Assembly: GCA_018398585.1 (NCBI GenBank)
Contig: JAGTTD010000010.1
Location: forward strand, 637,501 to 701,500
Length of the DNA: 64,000 nucleotides
Direction: 5' to 3'
Source of the DNA: Simmondsia chinensis
Lineage: Eukaryota; Streptophyta; Magnoliopsida; Caryophyllales; Simmondsiaceae
The notes under the pieces are model-generated. The model was given only the letters and a program-made list of their open reading frames with translations. It did not search any database and was not told the DNA's origin. This document shows positions 1 through 11,949 of this stretch, one piece after another. Every line of letters begins with the position of its first letter. Positions within the stretch are counted from its first letter, which is position 1. Made by a program: the position numbers and the translations under genes.

Positions 1-114
1 AAGCAAACATCAGTTCATCACTTCACTTCTTATTATTATTCATCACTTGACATTTTACCAACCAAAAAAAAAAAGGGAAACAAAACCCACCTTTTTTATT
101 TTTATTTGGTGGTG
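1..114 (+). promoter_or_regulatory. Leader (probable 5' UTR) of the bHLH gene
   Basis: AT-rich, pyrimidine-rich DNA just upstream of the bHLH start codon. It looks like untranslated leader. The window begins too close to the gene to show a TATA box or other promoter element. Confidence 0.4.
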
Positions 115-3100
115 ATGAACACAGCCTTGCCGGAGATGCTCAACTGTCTAAGAACCGCCACCGGGGCCGCAATTAAAGGTGGTGAAATGAGCGTCCTCGA
201 GCGACAGAAGCTGGTCCTGAAGTGGCAGCAGGACCAGCTTCTGCAACCGATACAACAGCAGCAGCAGCAACAACAACAGAGTAGTTTAAACGAGCTGAGT
301 GTGCTCGGCTTACATGATCATAGCTTTATGGGTTTGATCAATGGAGCTTGTGTGTCGGGTTTGAATCAGGTTTTGAATCGACCCGTTAAGCCTGACCAGG
401 GATTGGAACCTGGATGGTCTGATGGGGTTACCATGGATAGCTACTCGGGGTACAGTGGTCTGAATTATGCGATATCTAGAACCACCAGTTGCCCACCAGC
501 GGAGGTGGCAGCACAAGAGGCAGGGCCGCCACCGGCAATTGCGAGAAATGGTGGATGTGGAAGAGCGAGTTTCAAGAAGAGGAAAGGTGAACAGAGCATG
601 AACACAGAGGTGTGTTTTTTATGTTCTCTTTATCATGCGTTAAGTACTCCATATATGAGGGTACTTGAATCCACATTGAAGTTGTGAGAAGAAAGGGATC
701 ACCATATAAGCTTAATAGGTTACTTCACCTAATGCCAATTGATTGTAGGATAGAACCTCAATTGGGCTTATGTGTAAATCTCATATATGCCAACTCTGTG
801 GGTTGGGACTAAAAAGCCCGGTGAAATTTGCAGTTCATGCACAATATACTTCTTTGGCTACGTAATGAATTATGATCATATACTAAGGCTCCATTTGATT
901 TGTTGGAAAACCTTTTTCTCCTTCAATTCTATTATTTTTTTATATAATTTCATAGCAAAACTTAAAAATACAAAAAAAAATATTTTCCTCCATTTCTAGA
1001 AACGGTAGCTTTCACACCCTTCATGCCGTCGAGCACACACACCGATAGAGCCAACTGAATTTCCCTCCACAACAGAAAATTTTTTTCCTCCGGGGGGGCC
1101 GTTTTATGCTACTCAAGTCATACATTTCGCTTCGGCCTCAATTTGGTCAAGCCAGTATATAAATTTATAGAATGGAACCTTTACTTCAACTAGAAAGATA
1201 GAAGTATTTAAGAAAAGATTATTCTCGATTGAAAATATTTTGCGAAGAAAAAATATTTATAAGAAATGTTGTCCTTCCAATTGAACAGAACCTAAAGTAT
1301 AGAAAACCAGCACATTTTGTTGATCATAGATCAAACCCAAATAATTAATGAAAAGCAAGTTTATGGGAAGGAAAATAATTAATTGACCAATAGGGTTACC
1401 TTATCGAAGAGCTAACATAGATCAAGGTTTGATTAAGATGCCAATTTGATAGAGATCAATCACGTCGAACTTGTTCAGAAAGCAGTTTGATAGAGATCAA
1501 ACCTCGGCTCGACGAACTAAGCAGTCATATTGCTCCATTTTATGCAGCTCCTTGCTATAAGAAAATACATAAGCAATTGTATTTGATATTCTTAATTCAA
1601 ATGTTCTATAAATGTCATGGACAACAAGAAAAAGAATCTTAATAACGTAAATGAAAAACAAGATAAAACAACAATAATTGTAAAATAGATAAATTTAATA
1701 AAAGAAGAATCTAGAAGTCCATGTGAAGGCCTATTTGGCCAAGTCCCTTTACTAGAACTGGAGTGCTTTTTAAAAGAAGCATTTTTTTTTTTCATATTTA
1801 TGGGTGTTTGTCATGGCAGGAAAAGCGCTTTTAAATAACAGCAAAAGTTTTTTTTTGCTTTTAAGTAGAAGCATGAAAATAGCATTTTTCCTTTAAAGAA
1901 GAAGCAGAAGCAAAATCTAAATAGTTTTCAAACAAAAACACCCATAATAGTAGCATTTTTTTTACGAAAGTTTGTCTAGAAAAAGTAGTTTCTTCATAAC
2001 TTGACCAAACAGATCCGTACAAAGGCGTTCCTTTCCTACGAGAATTTTGGTTTAACAAATCTACTCAATTGATGAAAAAGGTAGAAGCAGAGGAGGAAAG
2101 AAGAGCAAAGAAAATGAAAGGGAGTGGAGAAGAGGAAGAATCAAAGATAACTGAGCAAAATAGCAACACTAACCAAACCAAGAAAAGCACTACTTGTAAC
2201 AAGGATCACAAAAACAACAACAAAGAGGCTTCTTCTGGGTGTACTTCTAAGGATAATTATTCCAAGGCATCTGAGGTTCAGAAGCCTGATTACATTCATG
2301 TACGAGCTCGCCGCGGCCAAGCTACTGATAGCCACAGCTTAGCTGAACGGGTACGTACGTGCAAAATTCACTCTGTTGTCTTGTTTGTTAGAATATAAAA
2401 TTATTTTTAAGCTTTAGCTAATGGTTTAAATTTGACTAAGAGGTCTTGAGTTTATGTCTAATAGAATTAGGCCTTTGATAAACTACTAGTATTTGAAATA
2501 GATAGGAGCTCATTCGGGTTTGATATGGAGGCTTCATAAGTGAACAAGCCAAGTTTGAGCAGGTTCGATCAACTCCATAAGCTTAATGAATTGAGTCATA
2601 ACTGAGGTGCTCAAGCCCAATAAGTTTGTGAACTGTTTATTAAAGATCCGTTAAGAACTTAGTTAAGAGTTTGTTAATTGCTTGGTATTATCTCGGTCAT
2701 GGACCAATGATTCATTGTTAGCTCGAATATCTCGCTAAATGATAATGAACTAATACAAATGAATCACCGGTAGCCAAGTAGCTCGAATCAATAGCAAACT
2801 CAGCTTGCTGCTCAATTGACTAACAATACGAATCAAGCAGAGTTTCAAACATCAAACCTAGTTCAAACAGAAGTTCAAAAACTCGGTTATTCGTTCATAA
2901 AGTTCGGGTTACCTGACCACTGATAGACGCTAATACTGAGGCTGATGCAGGTGAGAAGAGAGAAAATAAGTGAGAGAATGAAGTATTTGCAAGAGCTGGT
3001 ACCTGGATGCAACAAGATTACAGGGAAAGCTGGAATGCTTGATGAAATAATCAACTATGTCCAATCTCTGCAAAGACAAGTTGAGGTACACAAATTGTTA

Positions 3101-6100
3101 GTGAAAATTCGGATAAACTGTATTTTATTGGCACTTTATGCAACAACAAACCAAGTGTCTAAAGGGCTCCCATCAAGACAGGGGTTGGGAAGAATAAAAT
3201 GTACGCAACTTTACTTCTACAGGGTGCTATCCTGAAGGGAGGTTGTTTCCATAGGGCCCCAACCCTAAAAGCAAAAACGGAGTAATATTTATTAGCATTT
3301 TATATTACTAACGGAGTAATATTTATTAGCATTTTATATTACTAAAATTTGCTCTGTTTTTTTTTCCTTTGCTAAAACAGTTCCTTTCCATGAAACTGGC
3401 TACTGTAAATCCAAGGCTTGATTTCAGTATAGATGAACTGCTAGCCAAAGAGGTAAAATAGTAATACCCTATGCAAAATTATTACTTTACAGTGCCATTT
3501 ATTTCTTTTCATAACTTCACAACAATAATCATAAATACAGAAAATATTTTTTTCTACTGGTGGGAGATTGACTTTCCCTCAACGAACAGGGAAAGCATTT
3601 TCCGTTGCAATCGCTTATCATATGTTTCACTTTAATATCAACTTGGCCAAGTATCGAACTTTTACAAATTATTAAGAAACGAGTGTGTATAATTGAAAAT
3701 ATTTTGTAGAGAAAAATTTTCCATAGAACCAAACGGAGCATATAGATTGTGCACGACACATTGGGTTGTTTTAAAGGAGCATAAGTCGCAAAGATTTGAA
3801 TGGAAATCCCTATATCATTATTTTTTATACCACATACATAGTTTTAACATATAAATGGATTATAGCAGTTTTTTTAAAATAATAGATACAATACACAGTA
3901 TGGAGGTGGTTATAAAAGTATCATTACATAAGGCAAAATACCCCAATAACTGGATTCAATTTAGATGCCAAAACCAGACCTGAACAAAAACAAAAAGAGA
4001 AGAGAGAAAACAGAAACACTAACATCAAAACTTACCCAGAAATCCCTCAAATGGAAAAAACCATGGATGGAGGTAAAAAGCTTCACTATGTTCGGGAAAT
4101 GGAAAGAATACAAGTCCTGTCTTAAAGGATGGAACCCTCAAACAAACATTTATAAAGGCACGAAAGGAAAGCCTTAGCTGTAAAAAGGGTATACTGAGCC
4201 AAAGGGCTTGGTCCCTTTACTTCAAAATTCAGACTAAAATTCGAGACACAATACAACAATGGTCAATCACATAAGATATGCCTAAGAATACATCACGGAA
4301 CAATCTTTATTATTATAATTGGTTCTTATGGGTTTTCCCATTTAAACAGGTCATTGAAGGTTGCTCAGCCAGTCTGCCAGCAAACCCAGTTGGTTTGTCC
4401 CCAGAAGAAATAGCTAACCCTCCCTACATGCACTACAACCCTTTGCAACAAATGGGTCCGCTTTGTGGATCCGAATTCGGGGCGAATCCAATAGATATGG
4501 GGCTCCGACGAGCTATCAGCGCTTCTGTTTCCATGCCTGAAGGGTTTTTCGATGCGTCATGCTTCAATGTAATTTCCTTATCACTCAACTTTGTATTATT
4601 TTCTTTAGTAACTTGACTGTTTGGACCAGTTTATGTGCATGTCGACTAATCCTGGGTTGCATGTAGGGGGTGTAATCGAGTAGAGTTGAGCCAAAACGTT
4701 ATCTAGTATGACATTGAGTTGGAGTTGAACCTTTATAGAGCTCTTTAATCTTTGTTCAAACTCAATTCGATAAGTTATTAGTATGTTCGATATTCAACCT
4801 AAATTGCCTCGTTAACCTAATTGAGCCAAGCTAGAGCCAAATTTGCTACTAAGTCAAGTTATTTGAGTTATTATCGAGCTATCTTCAAGCCATTTTTAAG
4901 CTAATATCGTTCACCAACGAACTCTGAACAACTCCTTATCAAACTACTTGCGAAAGTTAATGAGTCAAGCACCCAACTGAATAAGCTATCAAGTCCTCAA
5001 AGGAACACGAACGAGTTCTTAGGTGATTTTAACATGATTAATTCGTTGAATATTTAATCCATTTACACCTCTAGTTGCACGCAACATCCACCTAGAAATT
5101 TCCGTGCACGCAGAAGGGAAAGTAGGCCTCACTTAATCGCAAGATTCAAACCCCAAACCTGACACTTTAGTTGATGTCAAGTCCAATTGTCTTATCAATA
5201 CGTCCTCTTTGAATAGAACCAATGTCTTGCGCAAATGAGAATAGAACACCACTATTGTGCCAGACACAATTTACACAAATATTTTCTAAATTTACTTTCT
5301 AATATTCATTCTAATTGATTTTGATAAACAGCAAATACCAAGTTCTTTACCATGGGATGCTGACTTACAAAATATCTTCATGATGGAGTTTCAACAAGGA
5401 AGACCCTCTTCATTCCACTCTCATACTTTCACAGGTACATCTTCTCTTTTGCTTGCTCTATCTTCTGGTTCTCTTGATTTCTGCATAGGATAGCATAAAA
5501 AAATTTAAGGGCCTGTTTAGTATCATTTTGTGTATGCTGTTTTTGGGTTTTTTTAGAAACTAAAACTAATCCTAAGCGGTGATATAACATGTTTCAGAAC
5601 TTCTATGACACCCGGTATTTCTCTTCTAGTGTTCTTATGATTTCTACTTAGGACAGCATAAAAACTTAATGGCTTATGTGGTATCATTTTCTGTATGTTG
5701 TATTTGGTTTTTTAGAAACTAAAAATAACCCTAAGTAGTCAACATAACATGTCACATAACGTCTATGATACCTGGTATTTCTGTTCTAGTGTTCTCATGA
5801 TTTCTACGTAGGATGGCATAAAAACTTAATGGCTTGTGTGGTATCATTTTCTATATGTTGTTTTTGCGTTTCTTAGAAACTAAAAATAACCCTAAGTGGT
5901 CGACATAACATGTTACATAGCATCTATGACTGCCGGTATTTCTCTGCTAGTGTCCTTCCATAAAAGGTAAGGGGCATTTGGCTCAAATAAACACTGAATG
6001 GCTAAACATATCATATTCAAAGCTTACAAGTATGCAGTCAGAACAGTCTTTATCCCAACTTTGTGGAGGCTCACAAATAAGCATAGTGGATTATAATTCA

Positions 6101-6823
6101 AGGAAACGACATAAAAAGAGTCAAGGTACAAAGACAAGAATAAAGGTTTTTTTTTTTTTTTGCAATTTAATGCAGTAGCACTTGGTCCCCATCTCCAGTT
6201 TCTAACATCGGGATAAAATTAGTGTTGTAAACGAACCAGATGTTCAATGAACTATTTGTATTTGAAATTGATTAAAGCTTGTTCATGTTAGTTATGGAAG
6301 CTCGATAACTTATCAAGCTGAGTTTGAGCAAGGTTGATATGCTTAATGAGCCGAGTTCGAATAGAACGGTATTCAACTCGTTAACGTTCATCAACAGCTT
6401 GATAAGGCCTCATAAGAGCTCATTAACAACTCAATTTTGCTAGAAAATGGTTTGCTAATGGCTTGATAAAACTCAAACAGCAATGACTGAATAGCTAGTT
6501 TGGCTTGGTAGCAAGCTCGAGTTGAAAAGAGCTCAAGTCAGCTCAATGAGCTTTCGACTCGACTCCATAATTAAGCTCAGCTAAGCTCTATGAGGAGCTT
6601 AACATGGATTGATTAGGCTAACAAACTAAGTCGAGCCGCACATTGAACGACACTAATATCTCATCAAACTACATTCGAACAACAGGATGTTTGGCTCGAC
6701 TCGGTTCGTTTGCATCCATAGAGAAAACTAACCAACAAAATCCACATCATACGAGTACTGATCATCAAAAATCATGATTTTGCAGGTCCTAACGATGCAA
6801 GCAGTTTAAAGATGGAGATGTGA
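115..6823 (+). CDS. bHLH transcription factor, CIB1/bHLH63-like (7 exons, 443 aa)
   Basis: Exons read as 115-609, 2081-2350, 2951-3085, 3381-3452, 4350-4568, 5332-5434 and 6786-6823. All junctions are GT-AG and phases agree, giving 443 aa. The first ATG at 115 is chosen; the frame is open slightly upstream without ATG. The N-terminus carries [15 protein letters not shown] (about residues 25-39) and a nine-glutamine run (47-55). A lysine- and acid-rich stretch with SKITEQN precedes the DNA-binding domain (about 235-310), which has the H250/E254/R258 triad expected for E-box/G-box binding, then HLH sequence [20 protein letters not shown]. Closest families by motif are Arabidopsis CIB1/HBI1/BEE2-type nuclear regulators of light, brassinosteroid and flowering responses. 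Introns 1, 2, 5 and 6 are swollen by MITEs and tandem repeats. The bHLH assignment is secure; the exact orthologue is inferred. Confidence 0.93.
886..1303. mobile_element. Probable MITE in bHLH intron 1
   Basis: The ends resemble each other in inverted orientation: the left edge has CTCCATTTGATTTGTTGG and the right edge, reversed, has GGTTCTGTTCAATTGGAAG. Related fragments (AAAATATTTT plus TTTTCC words) recur near 3530-3745 and 9170-9310. No clear target duplication was found, so the edges are approximate. Confidence 0.35.
1727..2022. mobile_element. Probable MITE in bHLH intron 1, next to exon 2
   Basis: The terminal sequences are inverted relatives: GGCCTATTTGGCCAAGT at the left, and GGATCTGTTTGGTCAAGT when the right end is reversed. 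The interior is rich in AAGCAGAAG and AAAAGC words in both orientations. It ends about 60 bp before the exon 2 acceptor. Confidence 0.4.
2460..2935. mobile_element. Degenerate hAT-type MITE in bHLH intron 2
   Basis: This stretch carries the dense AGCTCG, AAGCTTAATGA and GAGTTTGAGCA words of the better-defined copies at 4664-5073 and 6220-6720. The ends are eroded and no target duplication could be set. It lies just upstream of the exon 3 acceptor at 2950. Confidence 0.35.
3165..3262 (+). mobile_element. tRNA-type SINE body fragment
   Basis: Words GTTGGGAAGAATAAAATGTACGCA, interrupted by changes, then GGTGCTATCC and AGGTTGTTTCC match the body seen at 23480-23580 and 24995-25045. This is the GTACGCAG...CTTAC...GGCTGTTTCC region typical of plant tRNA-derived SINEs. 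No head or tail is visible. Confidence 0.3.
3277..3344 (+). repeat. Perfect 34-bp tandem duplication (x2)
   Basis: Units 3277-3310 and 3311-3344 are identical, each starting ACGGAGTAAT. It lies in bHLH intron 3, about 36 bp before the exon 4 acceptor. Confidence 0.9.
4664..5073. mobile_element. hAT-type MITE in bHLH intron 5 (410 bp)
   Basis: Ends are TAGGGGGTGTAATCGAG and, reversed from the right, TAGAGGTGTAAATGG. They are flanked by GTTGCATG (4656-4663) and GTTGCACG (5074-5081), a 7-of-8 match to an 8-bp duplication as expected for hAT elements. There is no coding capacity; the interior is rich in GAGCTATC, AACTCGAT and AAGCTA words. This is the best-delimited member of a family repeated at least ten times in the window. 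Confidence 0.7.
5487..5965 (+). repeat. Tandem repeat, three units of about 161 bp
   Basis: Units begin near 5487, 5650 and 5810 with AGGA(T/C)(A/G)GCATAAAAA. Each contains TTAGAAACTAAAA, CCTAAG and ACATAACATGT-like words and ends in GGTATTTCT-CTAGTGTTC. They are roughly 85-90% alike. They lie in bHLH intron 6 and contain no gene. Confidence 0.8.
6220..6720. mobile_element. hAT-type MITE in bHLH intron 6 (about 501 bp)
   Basis: The left end is TAGTGTTGTAAACGAACC; the right end reversed is TATGGATGCAAACGAACC. The flanks GATAAAAT and GAGAAAAC match at 6 of 8 positions, consistent with an aged 8-bp duplication. The right edge lies only 65 bp before the last bHLH exon. Confidence 0.6.
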
Positions 6824-7684
6824 ATGAGATAAATCAGATACCAAATCTACAGAGTTAACCAATTCTTTGATGAAGAGTTTGGTTTATATGACTACTTGTG
6901 ATTCTTTTCAGATTCGCATTAAGTAAATACGTAGATAGTTTGTATGTACTTGCAATTCAAGTAAAGTAATAATTTTGGAATGTATTTGCCTCAATTATCT
7001 TTTACCGTTATTCTAATTGAGCCAAATCGAGCTCGTTGTTGAACAATTATCTTGTATCAAATGGTTGTTATTTGATGAGATATTCAAGCTATTGATGAAC
7101 CATTGTCGAGTTAATATCAGCCAATTAACAAGCTGCTACCAATCCATAGACAAGTTCTTAACAAGCATTTAACAAATTGTTAACTAATGTTCATGAGCAG
7201 TGCACCCCTATTCGAGCTCAGCTCATTATGATCATCAAGTTTGCCTGAACTCAGCTCCTTTACTTATGGAGTCCTCAAATAAAACATGAAAGGACATTTA
7301 TTAATTTCGTACACGGGTAGTTCAACAACAACTTGGTTTCTCCCTTGAAAACAAAGAAGCAAGAAGCAGCTTTCATTAACAAATTATTATACTGATATAA
7401 TTTTTATAGTAAAAATTTAGGATTATTTTCATTATAGATCTCTATACTATGTCCACTAAGTCAATTTAGTTTTTGCACTTTAAATTGTGTCCATTTAGCC
7501 ATTTAGCCTTTAACTTAACTTCAATTTCATTATAGAGCCAAATTAACACAATATATATTATTCTCGGATTAAACAAAATAGAATCAGAAATACAAGTACT
7601 AGATTTATATAGTAAGGTAGAAGGACCACTATTGTAAATAATCCAAAATTTTAAGTTTAAACTTGAGCAAATGCAAGACTCGGA
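6824..7684. other. bHLH 3' flank with MITE debris, no gene
   Basis: It begins with the probable bHLH 3' UTR. From about 7020 to 7310 it carries words of the hAT-type MITE family (GAGCTCGTTG, AAGCTATTGATGAAC, GAGTTCTTAACAAG). The stretch 7385-7600 is AT-rich with GTGTCCATTTAGCC words like the fold-back near 52 kb. No convincing coding sequence. Confidence 0.4.
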
Positions 7685-8061
7685 TGCTACTGACCTGTGG
7701 TCCAATGGTAAAAATAATACCAAAACTCAAGGCTATTAGAAAAAAAACCCTAGGATCAAATCCTTCTAACAATGGTTACCAAGAAAAATACAAGTCACTT
7801 TTAAGGTGTCTGTCCCTTTATCCTAGTGCTTTGGGTTTTTCTACCATACCATTGTGGTCCACTCGTTGTCTCCATTCTTTTGCATTGGGTGTTTTTCATT
7901 CTGTTTGGTTTCCTGTATTTTATGGGTCGTTTTATCACTAGGTTGTGGGATGCCCAAGGTGTTTCAACCTCTCTTGGTCTTGTTATTTTTTATCTCGTTT
8001 TCTATAGTTGTCTCCCCTTACAGTCTAACGTATTTCGTTGGGGTTATCCAAAAAAAAAAAA
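7685..8061 (+). mobile_element. Possible tRNA-headed SINE with poly(A) tail
   Basis: A tRNA-like head has CTGTGGTCCAATGGTAA and GGATCAAATCC, spaced like Pol III A and B boxes. A T-rich body and a run of 13 A (about 8049-8061) follow. No target duplication was found, so head and tail may belong to different insertions. Confidence 0.35.
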
Positions 8062-8169
8062 AGAACAATATGAGACATGACAATTTAAAATGATACAATT
8101 TCTATTGTTTTTTGTGCATATATTTGCTAGCGGCTGTAGAAAAGTAGGTGTAATTTCATTTTCAAGTGC

Positions 8170-8780
8170 CAATATTTGGAGCCAGATTTTGTCGCTCAGA
8201 AAGCCATGGAGAATGCTCAAGATTTTCAGCTCTATAACAACCAGGTCACTAGTGACAGTAGAGATGGGACCACTGGTGGCGTGCATAGGTGGATCAATCT
8301 AGATCCTTCTTTTGTTAAGCTTAATACTGATGCTGCTTGGAAAGAAGGAAGAATGGGTGCTCTAGCAGTCGTAGCGCGTGATTATACTAGCTCCTTGGTC
8401 AGTAGATAGTGCGGGTCTGTCAGGGCGGATGATCCTTTGATTGCTAAAGCTCAAGCAATTCGGTGCACGGTCTTTCTTGCTAGCTCGACTCAATGGAGTT
8501 ATGTGATCATTGAATCTGATTGTAAAATAGTGATTGATGTTTAAATGGTAGTCATTTTGTTCCTTGAGTTGTTAGGTCGATTATTTGGGATGTTTCGATT
8601 CTTAAACGTCAGTTTGTATGTATTTCCTTTATGTGGGTTCCCATGTTACGTAATAGGGTAGCCCATGCAGGAGCTAGGCTCCATTTTAAAAATAACCAGA
8701 ACTATGTAATGTGCTTTCTTTTGATTTAATGTTATGTTCGGGGGCCTAGAGGCCACCTTTTGATGTTTAAAAAAAAAAAA
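8170..8780 (+). pseudogene. 5'-truncated LINE 3' end: RNase H fragment with poly(A)
   Basis: Translation from 8176 gives a reverse-transcriptase-linked RNase H domain. FVKLNTDAAWKEGRMGALAVVARD carries the first catalytic Asp. A stop at 8407-8409 interrupts it, and the frame resumes with IAKAQAIRC and VIIESDCKIVID. Weakly recognisable WVPMLRNRVAHAGARLHF follows. The element ends in GGGGCCTAGAGGCC...TGATGTTT plus 12 A (8769-8780), the same 3' signature as the LINEs ending near 48.1 kb (+) and 58.45 kb (-). It is a dead copy truncated by incomplete reverse transcription. Confidence 0.75.
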
Positions 8781-9607
8781 TAGACATGGCTATTCAAGTG
8801 GCTCAAGTTGTCGTTCCATTTTTCAACATGATGGAGAACTCTCAACAAAGAACACAGGGTCCATGAGTCCATTAGTAGGACCACTATGGCTCAACAGGGA
8901 TTAATTAATGCCTGTGCAAATAGACCTTGTTGTAACATCACATATAGGAACCTAACCAGTTGGTTCAGGCAACAAGGCACTTGAAGATTGCACCTCGTGG
9001 ATGTCGATTTAAGACTATTTGATTCAACAGAATGAGTTTCTTCAATAAAAATATTTGTCTTAAAAACTTTGTCTTTATAGCCAAGGAAAGTAATTTAATT
9101 TTAGAAATTTGCGTGAAACTCTCGCTTAGTCAAGTTGAAATTGAAGTGAAATATATGACGTAAGATTACTACAGAAAATATTTTCCCCTTTTACTGAAGG
9201 GAAGTCCAATTCCCGTCAGTGGAGGAAACCTTTCTGTATTTGGCGTTGCAATAAAACTATGCAAATAAATAATAGAATGAGACAGAAAAGGTTTTCTAGC
9301 AACCCAACTAGAGCATGAACCTTGTCATTTGGGTGCAAACAAATTACCCTTTAGCACATTGGAGAACTTATAAGTGGTAGGGCTAGTCAAGATCCCAACC
9401 GACCTAAACAATTGCTTAAGGCCCCTAATTTGTGAATGGTCTTTTTCGAAAATTAATTATTTTATGAGTTCTGATTTTACTGCACATCACCATTCATGAT
9501 TGGAGAAACAATAACCTATATACAATGACACATTATAAACATATATGAACATATATAATATACAAGACCCGCATATTAGCTAATACAATAATACATAGTG
9601 GATTATT
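8781..9607. other. Spacer, nothing recognisable
   Basis: No coding sequence or RNA gene is visible. A weak AAAATATTTTCCCC...GGAAAACC-type palindromic patch at 9170-9310 resembles MITE fragments at 1180-1300 and 3530-3745. Confidence 0.3.
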
Positions 9608-9700
9608 GGCCCGGACGGGGTAAGGCTGCGTACATCACCCCCCCCCCCCCCAGACCCTGCTTCCTGCGGGAGCCGTGAGACACTAGGACTGTTGTTGTTT
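9608..9700 (+). mobile_element. Truncated SINE 3' end with TTG tail
   Basis: The sequence GGGGTAAGGCTGCGTACATC, a run of 14 C, CAGACCCTGCTTCCTGCGGG and a GTTGTTGTTTT tail match the 3' half of the 5S-headed SINE at 23602-23860. The head is missing. Confidence 0.55.
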
Positions 9701-10199
9701 TATAGTGGATTATTGGCAACATGCTTAAGTTAGCCTAGACACTTTGGTTGCTAGAAAAAGGGCTAACAGATCAAACTTGCTTTAAGTCCAATAACAATAT
9801 TGTGTTATATAATATCCAAGTAAAGGTTTGTGGTGTAGTGAAAGAACTAAGCCCCTTCTCTGTTAGGTCTGATTATTATATCCTTTCTATTCGAAGGTTT
9901 TTCAATGGTTGGGGTGATATATATTCATTTTTAAGGACCTCTACCCCATTTAGAGAGAGAAAATATGGCGAGCAAGAGAGAGGAGAGAGTAAAGAAAATC
10001 TTGTAACACTCTAATTTTGGTCTAGTGAAATTCTCTACCTCCACCAGTAGTTTTTCTCTCTCTTTGAAAGTTTTCCGCAAAAATAATGATATCTTTATTT
10101 CTTTTTCTTCCTTATCTTCTTATTTGTTTTCTCAAATTTCACTGTAGAATCTGAATTGAACCCAAATCTTTAGCCTTTTGACTAACAAAAAGAAAAGAA

Positions 10200-11365
10200 A
10201 TGATACCAATAGAGAAGAAGATGCTCAGAAGGTATTAAGAATGGATATGGAAGATTATCCGCATAATAATAACTCGGATTAACGAGATTATATTTCCATC
10301 ATCATTGTACCTTCTTCCTCAACAACACGTGTAATTATACATCCAACCTACTCTACCTTGACCCAAAATAGATTGGTTCCTCGTCTTTTATTTTGCTCAA
10401 CATGCTCCTTAAAGCATTTAATTTTATTCAAATTGAAGCATTTTGAACAAACTTTAGGGACCATTACAAAGTTGAACAAACTTGAAAACATTAGAGGCCA
10501 TTTTGAACAATAAAAAAAGATATGGACCACTTTGAACAAACTTAAAAACATTACGAAGCATTTTAAACCAGAAAACGATAAAGAACCAATTTGAATAAAT
10601 TTAAAACTATCAAGAATCATTTTGAACAAAATAAAACATACGAGTCAAACCAACTGTGTACATAAATCATCGAAAATAACGAACGATTTTCACAGCAACA
10701 TAAGCAATCAACAAAGAGAGAGAGAGATTACGAAGAAGCAGCTCAGAAAGAGACAGGAATGGAAGTAGAAGACATTTTCCTCAGAAAAATCAATCGGATT
10801 AACGAGATTTATCTCCTTCATCACTGCAACTTCTTCATCAACAACATTCAAATTGAGAAATTGAAAGAGAAATATGACAGCGGCCGCGAGGTAGTTCATC
10901 AAGCAGAGAGAATCTAGGGTTTGAAATGCGAGTTTGCTTCACCTCTTTCTTCCATGATATTTATGCCCAGTGAAATTCAACATTGATCACTTCTCTCTCA
11001 CAACTCAATCATAAGATTTAACTACACTCACACGTAAAATCTACGATAACAAATGTACATTATGCATTCATTCTACTTCAATCCAAAATAACGAAGCATT
11101 TTCACAGAAAACATAGAGAATTAGCAAAGATAGAGAGCAAAAATTACGAATAAGATGCTCAGCGAGATATAAGAATGGAAGTTGAAAATCTTTTCCTCAG
11201 ACTAATCAATCGGATTAACGAGATTAATCTCCTTCATCATTGCATCTTCTTCATCAACACATCAATTATAATTGAGAATCTGAAAGAGAGAGATGATACC
11301 GGCCGCGAGTAGCTCATCGATCAAGCAGAGCAGATCTAGGGTTTTAATACCCAGTTTTGCTTCAA
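10200..11365. repeat. Three diverged direct copies of an unknown unit
   Basis: Related segments start near 10210, 10725 and 11140. Each has GAAGA(A)GATGCTCAG-like sequence, AGGAATGGA(A)GT(A/T)GAA, CGGATTAACGAGATT and ATCTCCTTCATCA(C/T)TGCA. The second and third also share GCGGCCGCGAG or CGGCCGCGAG followed by TCTAGGGTTT. Read on the minus strand the shared core could be 5' leader or N-terminal sequence of a gene (ATGAACTACCTCGCGGCC near 10900), but no long open frame extends from it. AT-rich GAACAAACTT-type repeats lie between units 1 and 2. Identity unknown. Confidence 0.55.
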
Positions 11366-11949
11366 AGATCAACATTTTTCTATATATATATGTAGCCGCC
11401 AACCGCGGTTAAATGAATATATGGGCCGGAGAGAAAAAAAATAGCCCAATAGAAATTAGACTAGGCCCAGCTAGGGGTGGACAATCGGTCCAAGCCTGAA
11501 TCTGTTACCAACCATGTCCATTCAGTAAAGTAACCTCCTGTTGTCCAACAGGATAACAGGGGTTAAATTATTACCCCTATTTAAAAAAATATAAAAAAGG
11601 TAAAAAAAGATAATGAGGGATAAAAACTTACTCTTCTTTATCCTATTAACTCTCTTCATCCCTATTTTCTTTAACCCCAAATTAGGGGGTAAAGGAGGAT
11701 AAGATAAATATTTTTAAAAAATTAGATAATTTTACCCTTACTTTAACTATAATTCTCTTTACTCTTACCTCTTTACCTAATTGTCAAACAAGGTTAATTC
11801 ATCTACCTCTCTTTACTCTTACCCTTCTTATTTTGATATATTCAAATAAGAGTAGGTATTACCCTACCCTTCCTCTCTTTACCCTTTTTTACCCTCCCCC
11901 TCTTTACCCAATTGTCCAACAAAGCATAAACCAACTCAATTAACTCAAA
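11366..11949. other. AT-rich spacer with TTACCC-type repeats
   Basis: The word TTGTCCAACA occurs at both edges (about 11541 and 11921) and a relative, TTGTCAAACA, lies between them. The interior is rich in TTTACCC and GGGGTAAA in both orientations, suggesting a decayed MITE. No gene. Confidence 0.3.

Noticed and set aside
2069..2398. Independent 109-aa gene
   Set aside because: It is exon 2 of the bHLH gene read through its splice sites.
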